Made by a program: the position numbers and the translations under genes
The notes under the pieces: generated by a model
Database searches by the model: none
Seen by the model: the letters and a program-made list of their open reading frames with translations, nothing else
Told to the model about the DNA's origin: nothing
DNA from: Flavobacteriales bacterium
GTDB taxonomy: Bacteria > Bacteroidota > Bacteroidia > Flavobacteriales > Crocinitomicaceae
NCBI GenBank assembly: GCA_947375085.1
Contig: CANCEQ010000098.1
Coordinates: 1 to 10,793 of the forward strand
Reading direction: 5' to 3'
Length of the DNA stretch: 10,793 nucleotides
Shown here: positions 1-7,678 of the stretch, one piece after another
Layout: every line of letters begins with the position of its first letter
Numbering within the stretch: the first letter of the stretch is position 1

Positions 1-491
1 GTTGAAGTCCAGTAATAATCTGAAGTTAAATTTCCTTGTCCAATTTTTCCTAAACGCTCACTCACCCCTCTCATTTCTTCCATAGATGGTAAATACCAAT
101 CATCAAAACCTAATGTATCCAACAATAAACATTTACCAGCTGCTGTAGCATTTCCACATTTATTCGCTATTATTTGAGAATTAGCATCACCTCTCCCCAC
201 CGAAACATCATTTATTCCAGACTCCAAAATACTATCAGCATAACAACCCCACTGTGTATTCTCTAGATCGAAATCTGCTGCAATCAAGCCATGTTTCTTT
301 GTCAAATCAATATAAAACACCCTACCTCCTTCTGTTTTTTGTCCAATCCAATAATAATAACAAGAATGGTCATCTTTAGTAGCACTTACTTCAAAATTTA
401 ATGCATCTGGATCTGTGCAACCAGACTTTTTACAGGAAATTAATAAAGTTAATCCAACTAAAAATAAAAAAGTAATTCTAAAAAGTTTCAT
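1..491 (-). CDS. Lipoprotein with DUF1566 (Lcl C-terminal-like) domain, 3' end cut by window edge
   Basis: The gene starts at ATG 491-489 and stays open for 163 codons to the left edge, so the C-terminus is missing. The N-terminus is a lipoprotein signal: a basic start, a hydrophobic stretch, and the lipobox LISC at residues 17-20, which predicts lipidation on Cys20. Residues 25-44 carry the short motif GCTDPDALNF...DDHSC, with Cys25 and Cys44 at its ends; it is very common in secreted Bacteroidota proteins. From about residue 48 onward the sequence fits the DUF1566/Lcl family: GGRVFYID, then HGLIAA, WGCY, GRGDANSQII, CGNATAAGKC, and GFDDWYLPSMEEM followed by DYYWTST. Such proteins are surface-exposed in known cases, but the role here is unknown. 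I infer an outer-membrane-anchored, surface or periplasmic protein. A -7-like box lies 20 bases upstream. Confidence is high for the gene and the domain type, low for function. Confidence 0.85.
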   Translation of the reverse strand, partial: MKLFRITFLFLVGLTLLISCKKSGCTDPDALNFEVSATKDDHSCYYYWIGQKTEGGRVFYIDLTKKHGLIAADFDLENTQWGCYADSILESGINDVSVGRGDANSQIIANKCGNATAAGKCLLLDTLGFDDWYLPSMEEMRGVSERLGKIGQGNLTSDYYWTS

Positions 492-511
492 GCTTCAATT
501 TTGTTATTTCG

Positions 512-519
512 TAAAGATA
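512..519 (-). promoter_or_regulatory. Probable -7 promoter box of the DUF1566 lipoprotein gene
   Basis: On the minus strand this reads TATCTTTA, which matches the Bacteroidota -7 consensus TAnnTTTG at all but the last base. It lies 20 bases before the ATG at 491. No convincing -33 TTG is seen at the usual 17-23 base distance, so this is a partial match. Confidence 0.4.
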
Positions 520-636
520 AAAAATTAATAATTATAATTCATTAAGAGACTAAAAAAGTGAATTCTATCAAACTTACATTACATTGATGTTATTTTCAAA
601 ATTAATCAATATTTAAAACAAAGTTTAAATCAGACT

Positions 637-1116
637 TTATGAATGATGATATGGTTCACCTTTTAGAATTGTCATTGAACGGTACAATTGTTCAAAAAAG
701 ATCATTCGAATCATTTGATGTGAGAAAGTCATTTTCGAAAGAGAGATTTTCGACACTGCCTTTTTATACACCTCATCTGAAAATCCATAAGCCCCACCTA
801 CAACAAAAGTAATTCCTTTTCCTCCTTGATTAAATTTCTGTTGTAAAAAATCTGAAAATTCAATCGATGAAAATTGCTTACCATTTTCGTCTAACAAAAC
901 AAGTTGCTCTCCAGTATTAACTCGATTTAAAATTTCTTTCCCTTCTAATTCTTTAATTTGATCAGTCGTTAACTTTTTAGCATTTTTTATATCGGGAATT
1001 TCAATTCTTTCAATTGTTATGTAATGAGTTAATCTTTTTAAATACTCTTGTTCACCAGCAATTAAAAAATCTTTGCCTGTTTTGCCAATGCAAATAAATT
1101 TCACTTTCAAAATCAA
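637..1116 (-). CDS. rlmH: 23S rRNA (pseudouridine1915-N3)-methyltransferase RlmH
   Basis: RlmH is a SPOUT-family enzyme that uses S-adenosylmethionine to methylate N3 of pseudouridine 1915 in helix 69 of 23S rRNA on the assembled ribosome. With 159 residues it has the normal family length (about 155-160). Visible family marks are LLDENGK (74-80), the SAM-pocket loop VVGGAYGF (105-112, equivalent to the IGGPEG loop of the E. coli enzyme), SHQMIR (132-137), EQLYR (142-146) and the conserved C-terminal PYHH at 155-158. No ATG is in frame at the right place. The start given is TTG at 1116; TTG at 1110 (MKVKFICIGKT) aligns better with related flavobacterial proteins, and GTG at 1104 is also possible. 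An out-of-frame ATG sits at 1120-1118. The family identification is firm; the start is not. Confidence 0.93.
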   Translation of the reverse strand: MILKVKFICIGKTGKDFLIAGEQEYLKRLTHYITIERIEIPDIKNAKKLTTDQIKELEGKEILNRVNTGEQLVLLDENGKQFSSIEFSDFLQQKFNQGGKGITFVVGGAYGFSDEVYKKAVSKISLSKMTFSHQMIRMIFFEQLYRSMTILKGEPYHHS

Positions 1117-1266
1117 TCATTTATATCAAGATACAAAATTAACATTTACCATGATATAAAATCACTGATGCTGATTTTAGTGCTTAAAATCGATTCACTT
1201 GTTTATTAAACAAAAAACCACAATTGGATATGGCATAATTTTTGTTGAAAATAAAAAAAATATATC

Positions 1267-1653
1267 ATGTCGCATATCTTCTCTTTTTTAACTTCCCTGT
1301 TTGTTTTTATAAACACCTCAACTACTGAAATCCCTTATTCGGCTATTGAGAATGCTATATCTTCAAATAATGCATCCGAATTTGTAACATTTGGTAAAGA
1401 GAAAATTTTATTAAATATTCTTGGGAACGAAGGCGTATATAGTTCGTCTCAAGCAACTCTAGTTTTAAGAGATTTTTTTACAAAAAAACCAGGTGAGTCT
1501 TTTAAATTTATTTTTAAAGGAAAAGAAACCTCTGAAGGAACATTTGCAATCGGAACATATATTAGTAAGAATGAGAGTTTTAGATTCACTATTCAATTCA
1601 AAAAAATAAACTTAAATTTTAAAATAGAAAGTGTAACTATTGAAAAATCATAG
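1267..1653 (+). CDS. DUF4783 family secreted protein
   Basis: This 128-residue protein begins with a hydrophobic, probably cleaved signal peptide (about residues 1-19), so it is probably exported to the periplasm. The rest matches the Bacteroidota-specific DUF4783 pattern: an N-terminal helix with IENAISSNNASEFV, then GNEGVYSSSQATLVLRDFF (the EGVYS.xQA..xLxxFF block), KPGESFKFIFKGK, a GTFAIGTY strand, and a C-terminal F.I.F.K.......IESVTIE strand. The alternating helix-then-sheet pattern suggests a small NTF2-like or cystatin-like fold, which is an inference. No catalytic residues can be assigned and the function is unknown. From memory, the family is often found near rlmH and nadC in Flavobacteriales; here it is divergent from rlmH (150 bases between starts). 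The ATG at 1267 is the only sensible start because it opens the signal peptide. No terminator with a clear U-tract follows. Confidence 0.82.
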   Translation: MSHIFSFLTSLFVFINTSTTEIPYSAIENAISSNNASEFVTFGKEKILLNILGNEGVYSSSQATLVLRDFFTKKPGESFKFIFKGKETSEGTFAIGTYISKNESFRFTIQFKKINLNFKIESVTIEKS

Positions 1654-1793
1654 CATTACCTAAAGTAAGAATCTGAAAAAAATCTTTTGAGACTGATATA
1701 AACATTCATAGTTGTCCGATTAAATTAATTAATAATCATATAAATCCTTGGATGATCTGGTTTCTAATATAATTTAAAAGTTAATGAGGGTTG

Positions 1794-2010
1794 TTTTTTA
1801 CCACATAAGTCACATAAGAAAAAATACAAGAGAACAAATGAATTAATGAGTTTTGAAGATTAACTTAATGAGGACAAATAAGAGATTTCCTCCATGCGGA
1901 AACCTACTAAACATGAATATTTGTATTCATTCTTATGTAAATGCAGAATGGTAATATTGTAATTTTATGTGCCCTCATGTGAAATCTTATGTGCCTAATG
2001 TGGTAAAAAA
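1794..2010. repeat. 217-bp MITE-like element with 25-nt terminal inverted repeats
   Basis: The left arm (1794-1818) begins with six T then ACCACATAAGTCACATAAG. The right arm (1986-2010) is its reverse complement at 23 of 25 positions. The word CACATAAG and close variants recur inside and next to both arms (1802-1809, 1811-1818, and on the minus strand near 1966-1980 and 1986-2002). The interior holds a 7-bp hairpin at 1913-1919/1924-1930 with loop TTTG, and a 5-bp stem TTTCC/GGAAA at 1886-1890/1898-1902. There is no open reading frame of note and no obvious target-site duplication. The element fills most of the 411-base gap between two convergent genes, and its T-run and A-run ends could also help end transcription in both directions. 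The rest of the gap (1654-1793 and 2011-2064) shows nothing I can name. Copy number elsewhere in the genome is unknown. Confidence 0.65.
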
Positions 2011-2064
2011 AGATGATCAATTATTTTTATCGAACAACAATGATAAACATACTAAAAAAACCAT

Positions 2065-5000
2065 CTATTTCTTCACCCCCTTAATTCCAATAATAGTCAC
2101 ATCATCTGTTTGTTCAAAATCACCAATCCAGTGAATCAACTCTTCCTCAAAAATTGTCTTTTGACTTTGGAGAGAATTGCTTTGGTGTTGAAGCATCATT
2201 TCTCTCATTTTCTTAAAATTGAACTTCTTATTTCTTGGTCCACCAAATTGATCTTGATAACCATCACTAAACAAATAAACAGAATCAGTTGAGTTGAGCA
2301 ATATAGTAGATTCAGCATATTTAAAATCTCTTGTTTCGGTGTAATCTCCTATATGTTTCGCATCTAATTTACAGATTTCTATATTTCCATCCTTTAAAAT
2401 TACAAATCTTGATCCTGCACAAGCAAAGGTTAATTCGGATGTTTTATGATTAAAAACACATACTGTAATCTCCATTCCATCATCCACTTTACTATCGCCT
2501 TGACCTCTAGGTAGTACATGAATTAACTTTTCATCCAGTGTATCTAGAATTTTACTTGGATTGGTAATTTGATTTTCTAAAACAATACTGTTCAATAAAT
2601 TAATACCCAATAAAGTCATAAAAGAACCTGGAACACCATGTCCAGTACAATCACCTAACGCTAAAACTGTTAAATCATTAACTCTTTCCATCCAATAAAA
2701 ATCGCCGCTAACAATATCTTTTGGCTTGAACAAAATAAAAGATTCATTAAATACTTGATCAAATAATGAGCTTGATGGCAATAAATTTAATTGAATACGT
2801 TTCGCATAATGTATACTCGAAGTGATATCATTTTGTTGATCTTCAATTATTTTTTCTTGACGTCGCTTGTCAGTAATATCCCTTGCTACAGCTAAGAACC
2901 CTTTAATTCTAGAACTTGATCCTGGTTCGTATAAAGTAGTAACATGCTGTCCTAACCAAATAATATCTCCTTTTTTAGTTTTAATTGGGAATTCAAAATA
3001 AGTTGAAAGTTGTTTTTGTTTAAAATGATGTAAATAATAATTTGCTACTTCTTCTTTGTGTCTTTCCTCAATTATTTTTGTGAAATTCGCTCCTATTAAT
3101 TCATTTTTAGGGTACCCAATTTTCAAGATTGCTTGTCTATTTAAGAAAATGAAATTACCACTTGCATCACATTGATAAATGAAATCTTCTGCATTTTGAA
3201 CCAATAATTCAAAGGTGGTTTCTAATTCCATTTTCTTTGTAACATCTTGTCCTAAAATCACTTTTACATCTCTGGAATAGATTTTACAAGACCACTCAAT
3301 CCAAATAACCGAATTATCAAGTGAAATCATTGGAGCTAAATATTTTTTTCCATCCTCGAATTTTTCATTAGAAAAAATAGAATCTTGACTAATATCTTTA
3401 GGTAAAAATGAACTCAATGTAGTTAAATCACAATTCATTAATTCGTCATGTGTAGACTGTATAAAAGTTGAAATATTTTCACTTACATATATGATTTTAT
3501 TCCCCGCATTAACTGCAATAGCCAAAACATCTCCTTTATTTATTACTCCCGAAATAAACAATAATTTAGAAATTGAATCGTGTCTCAAGTAGGTTGTAAA
3601 AATAGATGTACAAACAATTAATATCAATAGTACAATAAATAGGTATTTATTAAAACTTACTTCGTCCAATAAAACAAAACACAAACAACTTACTAATAAA
3701 ACACCAATAGAATAAGTAATACTAGAACGAAGACGCTCAAAAATAAAAGGAATTAGAATACTAAGTATGGAAATAATAATAATGAAATAAAAGTGAAGAT
3801 TTGATAAATAAAGATCTATGAAATTTTCAATTAAAACAATAGACAAAGCTATGATTAATAATATTTTAGCTTCGTTTTTATTATTTAAACGCGCAGAATT
3901 CAATGAGTACAAATAAATAATAAACACCAAGAATCCACTCAGTATAAAAAAGGAGAGATAAAGTGGAATAGAATGATCCAATTCATGTCCGACAAAATGA
4001 GTTGTAATATTAATTAAATTAGATACTAAAATAATTCTAGGAATTAATTTAGTTGTAATTGTATTGTCTTTATTACTGAAGATTGTTTTAGCATCAAACG
4101 ATTTAATCTTATTGAAAAAATAGATATTCATACCCAAAAACACCACTATAAGTGATAATACAAAAACATTGGAAGTCCAGAAGGGTTTACTTACCACCAT
4201 AGTTTTTGTTGCTGTTTCACTGAAATGAATACCATCTAAAGTAGCTTTTACCTGAAACGTATATGTTTTATCAGATAAATCGTGAAAAATAACATTTGTG
4301 TCAGGTGATAATCTAGACCACTCGTTCTGCCCACCAATCAAACGATATGTGTAATATACATTCTCAATTCTTGGATTATTTACTTTGTAGTTAAATGCAA
4401 ATGTTACCGGTTCATTTGATTTTATAGAACCCAAACTAGTCAAATTCAAAGTAGGTTTTGATTCAATAGGAAGATTATTTAACAAACTTGAATTGATTAA
4501 AAATAATCCTTCAGCTGTTCCTAAATAAATGGATTTATTGTTTTGAAATTGAGATCTTAACCTTGTTTCATAACCTGTAAATCCAGACTTACCATTGTAT
4601 GATTTTGATTTTAAAACCTTTCCACTTTTATTTAGTGTCAAAATAGTCAACCCTTTATTAGTTCCAATAATCAAGTTCCCATGACGATCAGAATTTAATG
4701 TTCTAAAATTAAATGAAACAAAATTATCCTTTTTCTGAATAACTCGTTTGTTATTGTTTTTAGTAATTCCAATTAATCCTTTCTCTAAAGCAAACCATCG
4801 AGTTTGAAATTTATCGATGACAGATAATCCACAGAATGCTCCTAATTCATTAGGGATATCATTCATTCGAAAAAAAGTTCTTGTTTTAATATCGAATTGA
4901 TGTAATCCATTATCTCCTCCAAACACGATGTACTTATTGTCAAAACTTTTTTGTGCTGTATAAAAATTAAACGGAAAACCGGAATAAAGATTTTCACTTA

Positions 5001-6354
5001 TAATACATGAATTTGAAAAGGGATTATATCGGATTAAACCTTCACCTTCTACTCCTAACCAAATCGTTTTTTCATCGTCAAAGAAAACAAAGTGTATTTT
5101 TTTGTGATTTAATTGAGGAAGAGAAATATCCGTAATGTTTTTTGAAATCGTATTGTACAATTTTAAACCATCAGAAGTTCCAATGTAAATATAATTACCT
5201 TTTTCACAAGCGCTATATGAAGTAAAATTATAAGACTTATATACTGATTTAAAGTGAGATCCAATATTTGTTTGTCCTCCCTCATTCGAAAGAATAAAAT
5301 CACCTTTAACTGATTTAAAACTCATTGTAATCAATGAGTTTTCAAAAATTGGATCTAATTCAATTTTCACAAAAGGTTCAATAGAAATTTTATACAAGCC
5401 TTTTAGACTGGAACAAAACCAATTGTTTCCATTCAAATCAGTCAATCCAAAGCTGCATCCAATTGGCTTTTCAAACGAATTCGGTATTACCTTCTTATAT
5501 TTTCCAAATTGAAATTCGAAAATAGTCCCTAAATTAGTTATGAAAAAAGTCTTATTATTTTTTTTATCAAACGTAAAAGAAGTTACTTTTTCATTTTCTG
5601 CAAAACTTACCTTTAAATGCTGTTCAATCCTAGACCATACAGTTCCTGAAGAAGTAAATATAACTTCAATAACCTGAGATAAATCAGAATTAAATAATGT
5701 CAATTTCTTATTTAAATAAAATCCAAATTGAACTTTATCTGATTTCAAATGATTAATTCCTAAGTAACTAAATAAAGGAGAGGAAAAATTTAAATCTTTT
5801 GAAATGAAAAAATCATCAACTTCTGATATAAAAATAATCCCTGTATTTGTTTCAATAAAATGAATTGAATTTGGGTTCGTAATATCTTCATGAAAATCTT
5901 TTTTCAGAACAAGTTTTCGATTACGAAATACTAATAATTGATTTTTAGTAACGACATATAAATTATTGTCGAAAGAATATACATTTAAATAATTTACTTG
6001 TTTTCTGTAATTTTTATAGACTAATTCATACCCTTTTGATGATAACTTAAAAACACCCTTATATAAAGAAGTGAAATAAATCTCATCTGAATTACTTTTA
6101 CATAAACTTGAAATCGAATGATTATTGTCTCCTTTTAAAAACTCTAATTCTTTAAAATTTAATCCGTCGTAACGAACAATCCCCGAATTAGTAGTACCAA
6201 ACCATAATTGGCCATCAGCAGTTTGAACTCCTGATGTTAAGCAAGAAAAATTAAGTCCGTCTTTGTGATTAAAATTCTTAAACGTGTATAATTGAGCCAC
6301 TAAAAGAGGCAAATTACACAATACGAACACAAATACAATTGTAAATTTTCTCAA
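2065..6354 (-). CDS. Propeller-Y_Y_Y-7TM-PAS-PAS-SpoIIE sensor phosphatase
   Basis: A 1429-residue membrane sensor. Residues 1-20 are a signal peptide (MRKFTIVFVFVLCNLPLLVA, then Q). About 21-625 is a repeat-rich propeller with Reg_prop-type blades (GQLWFGTTNSGIVRYDG 48-64, IYIGTSDGLKLY 389-400, IWLGVEGEGLIRYNP 431-445, LIIGTNKGLTIL 561-572, IYLGTAEGLFLI 609-620). About 640-722 is a Y_Y_Y domain (YTYRLIGGQNEWSRL, then YTFQVKA). Hydrophobic segments lie near 727-748, 771-788, 797-818, 829-849, 854-873, 880-896 and 903-921. PAS domains follow at about 935-1040 and 1041-1168 (PAC end ARDITDKRRQE), then a helical linker. The SpoIIE/PP2C phosphatase spans about 1190-1427, with IHYAKRIQLNLLP, SGDFYW (Asp1218), GDCTGHGVPGSF (Asp1235), FSDGYQD (Asp1365) and QTDDVT (Asp1417/1418) as likely metal ligands. 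No HisKA, HATPase or receiver domain is present. I infer that a periplasmic or cytoplasmic cue controls dephosphorylation of a phosphoprotein (typically a STAS anti-anti-sigma factor), but no such partner is in the window. It lies 74 bases after purK on the same strand. Confidence 0.9.
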   Translation of the reverse strand: MRKFTIVFVFVLCNLPLLVAQLYTFKNFNHKDGLNFSCLTSGVQTADGQLWFGTTNSGIVRYDGLNFKELEFLKGDNNHSISSLCKSNSDEIYFTSLYKGVFKLSSKGYELVYKNYRKQVNYLNVYSFDNNLYVVTKNQLLVFRNRKLVLKKDFHEDITNPNSIHFIETNTGIIFISEVDDFFISKDLNFSSPLFSYLGINHLKSDKVQFGFYLNKKLTLFNSDLSQVIEVIFTSSGTVWSRIEQHLKVSFAENEKVTSFTFDKKNNKTFFITNLGTIFEFQFGKYKKVIPNSFEKPIGCSFGLTDLNGNNWFCSSLKGLYKISIEPFVKIELDPIFENSLITMSFKSVKGDFILSNEGGQTNIGSHFKSVYKSYNFTSYSACEKGNYIYIGTSDGLKLYNTISKNITDISLPQLNHKKIHFVFFDDEKTIWLGVEGEGLIRYNPFSNSCIISENLYSGFPFNFYTAQKSFDNKYIVFGGDNGLHQFDIKTRTFFRMNDIPNELGAFCGLSVIDKFQTRWFALEKGLIGITKNNNKRVIQKKDNFVSFNFRTLNSDRHGNLIIGTNKGLTILTLNKSGKVLKSKSYNGKSGFTGYETRLRSQFQNNKSIYLGTAEGLFLINSSLLNNLPIESKPTLNLTSLGSIKSNEPVTFAFNYKVNNPRIENVYYTYRLIGGQNEWSRLSPDTNVIFHDLSDKTYTFQVKATLDGIHFSETATKTMVVSKPFWTSNVFVLSLIVVFLGMNIYFFNKIKSFDAKTIFSNKDNTITTKLIPRIILVSNLINITTHFVGHELDHSIPLYLSFFILSGFLVFIIYLYSLNSARLNNKNEAKILLIIALSIVLIENFIDLYLSNLHFYFIIIISILSILIPFIFERLRSSITYSIGVLLVSCLCFVLLDEVSFNKYLFIVLLILIVCTSIFTTYLRHDSISKLLFISGVINKGDVLAIAVNAGNKIIYVSENISTFIQSTHDELMNCDLTTLSSFLPKDISQDSIFSNEKFEDGKKYLAPMISLDNSVIWIEWSCKIYSRDVKVILGQDVTKKMELETTFELLVQNAEDFIYQCDASGNFIFLNRQAILKIGYPKNELIGANFTKIIEERHKEEVANYYLHHFKQKQLSTYFEFPIKTKKGDIIWLGQHVTTLYEPGSSSRIKGFLAVARDITDKRRQEKIIEDQQNDITSSIHYAKRIQLNLLPSSSLFDQVFNESFILFKPKDIVSGDFYWMERVNDLTVLALGDCTGHGVPGSFMTLLGINLLNSIVLENQITNPSKILDTLDEKLIHVLPRGQGDSKVDDGMEITVCVFNHKTSELTFACAGSRFVILKDGNIEICKLDAKHIGDYTETRDFKYAESTILLNSTDSVYLFSDGYQDQFGGPRNKKFNFKKMREMMLQHQSNSLQSQKTIFEEELIHWIGDFEQTDDVTIIGIKGVKK

Positions 6355-6428
6355 ATCTTCTGCAAATAATTATCTACTAATAACGAAAATTTTTTGCGCT
6401 TTTCCAATTTTATTGTTTGAAAAATAGT

Positions 6429-7574
6429 TTAAGCTATAATTTTTATGATGTTTTGAACTTTTCTTGCGATTTTTTTCGCCTCATCCAAAGAAGGATTTCC
6501 AACTGTAATATGCCCCATTTTTCTGAACGATTTTGTAGTCTCTTTCCCGTACAAATGTACTTTTACGCCATCAATTGAAATAACCTCTTCTAACCCTTGA
6601 TAAAAAGCAGAACCTTCATATCCTTCCTCTCCCAATAAATTAATCATCACTCCATTTTGAATCATTCTAGTCGACCCTAATGGAAGATTTAAAATAGAAC
6701 GCATATGTTGTTCAAATTGAGAAGTTACGTTACACTCGATTGTATGGTGACCGCTATTGTGAGGTCTAGGTGCGATTTCATTTACTAATAAAGAACCATC
6801 TTTTAATAAGAAAAATTCAACAGCAAGAAGTCCAACCATTTCTAATTTTTCAATAACATCAATCGCTATTTTACGAGCTTCTTCTTCCACTTTTTCAGTA
6901 ACTGCAGCAGGTGAAAACAAAAACTCAACTAAATTAGCAACTGGACTAAATTCACATTCTACAGTTGGATATACAGCAGTCTCCCCTTTTTCGTTTCTCG
7001 CTACAATTACAGATAATTCTTTTTCAAAGGGAATCATTTTCTCTAAAATCGAAGGGACTGTAAATGCTTTTTCTAAATCAGCAGTTTGTCTTAAAGGCTG
7101 AACCCCTTTACCATCATATCCTCCTTTTCGCATTTTCTGCATTAATGGAAACGAAGACATATATTGATTGATTTCAGTCTCATTCTGTATTAAAAAGAAA
7201 TCAGCAGTTGGAATATTATTTTCTTTATAAAATTCTTTTTGTAATCCTTTGTCTTGAATAATCCGAAGCACATTTGGTTGAGGAAAAACTTTTTTACCTT
7301 GTTTTTCAAGCACTTCTAAAGCTTCAATATTAATATTTTCTATTTCAACTGTAATTACATCTTTATCTGCACCAAAATTTAATACGGCTTCATAATCAGT
7401 TAGACTTCCTTTCGTAAAGCTAGTTGCCAACGATTTACAAGGAGCATTTTCATCAGGATCTAGTACATGTACCTGTACATCAAAATTTGTAGATTCTTGT
7501 ATGAACATTCTTCCTAACTGTCCACCACCTATCATTCCTAAATGAAAGGATTTTCCGTACCATTTATTTTGCAT
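6429..7574 (-). CDS. purK: 5-(carboxyamino)imidazole ribonucleotide synthase PurK
   Basis: PurK is the ATP-grasp enzyme that carboxylates aminoimidazole ribonucleotide with bicarbonate and ATP to give N5-CAIR, the substrate of PurE, in de novo purine synthesis in the cytoplasm. The length of 381 residues is normal. Family marks are the N-terminal MIGGGQLGRM (14-23), VLDPDENAPC (37-46), the ITVEIENI segment (74-81), the ATP-grasp glycine loop KGGYDGKGVQ (150-159), PFEKELSVIVAR (182-193), the metal and phosphate site NEIAPRPHNSGHHTIE (265-280), and the C-terminal FRKMGHITV (350-358). ATG at 7574 is chosen because it sits just after a good -7 box and just before the first Rossmann strand. purE is not in the window. 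The gene is divergent from the purine salvage gene hpt. Confidence 0.97.
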   Translation of the reverse strand: MQNKWYGKSFHLGMIGGGQLGRMFIQESTNFDVQVHVLDPDENAPCKSLATSFTKGSLTDYEAVLNFGADKDVITVEIENINIEALEVLEKQGKKVFPQPNVLRIIQDKGLQKEFYKENNIPTADFFLIQNETEINQYMSSFPLMQKMRKGGYDGKGVQPLRQTADLEKAFTVPSILEKMIPFEKELSVIVARNEKGETAVYPTVECEFSPVANLVEFLFSPAAVTEKVEEEARKIAIDVIEKLEMVGLLAVEFFLLKDGSLLVNEIAPRPHNSGHHTIECNVTSQFEQHMRSILNLPLGSTRMIQNGVMINLLGEEGYEGSAFYQGLEEVISIDGVKVHLYGKETTKSFRKMGHITVGNPSLDEAKKIARKVQNIIKIIA

Positions 7575-7578
7575 AGCG

Positions 7579-7586
7579 CAAAGATA
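7579..7586 (-). promoter_or_regulatory. -7 promoter box of purK
   Basis: The minus strand reads TATCTTTG, an exact match to the Bacteroidota -7 consensus TAnnTTTG. It ends four bases before the purK ATG, so the mRNA would be leaderless or nearly so. No clear -33 TTG is found upstream; that stretch is very AT-rich. Confidence 0.5.
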
Positions 7587-7625
7587 ACGTCTAATTTATT
7601 TTTATATATAGTTTTCACTATTTTC

Positions 7626-7657
7626 TTGCTCCTATTTTTAATAAAATTGTATTTTTG
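7626..7657 (+). promoter_or_regulatory. Promoter of hpt-adk
   Basis: TTG at 7626-7628 (-33 type) is followed after 21 bases by TATTTTTG at 7650-7657, an exact fit to TAnnTTTG. The spacing lies within the 17-23 bases described for Flavobacterium promoters. Transcription would begin near 7662-7665, leaving a leader of about 15 bases before the GTG start of hpt. Confidence 0.55.
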
Positions 7658-7678
7658 TGTTATAATTCTATCGTTTAA

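Noticed and set aside
492..636. Possible small RNA or terminator between rlmH and the lipoprotein gene
   Set aside because: Only short AT-rich stems such as ATTGAT/ATCAAT are seen, without a GC core or clear U-tract, so they are not supportable.
2110..2292. Plus-strand open frame of 60 codons inside the phosphatase end of the sensor gene
   Set aside because: It lies antisense to the conserved SpoIIE domain, has no family resemblance and no start signal; it is a shadow of the real gene.
2065..6354. Hybrid two-component histidine kinase (HTCS) as an identity for the propeller protein
   Set aside because: The C-terminus has SpoIIE/PP2C motifs, and no phospho-acceptor His box, N/G boxes, receiver or AraC domain is present.
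7575..7678. Purine riboswitch between purK and hpt
   Set aside because: The gap is only 104 bases and AT-rich, has no three-way junction pattern, and promoter boxes lie very close to both starts.
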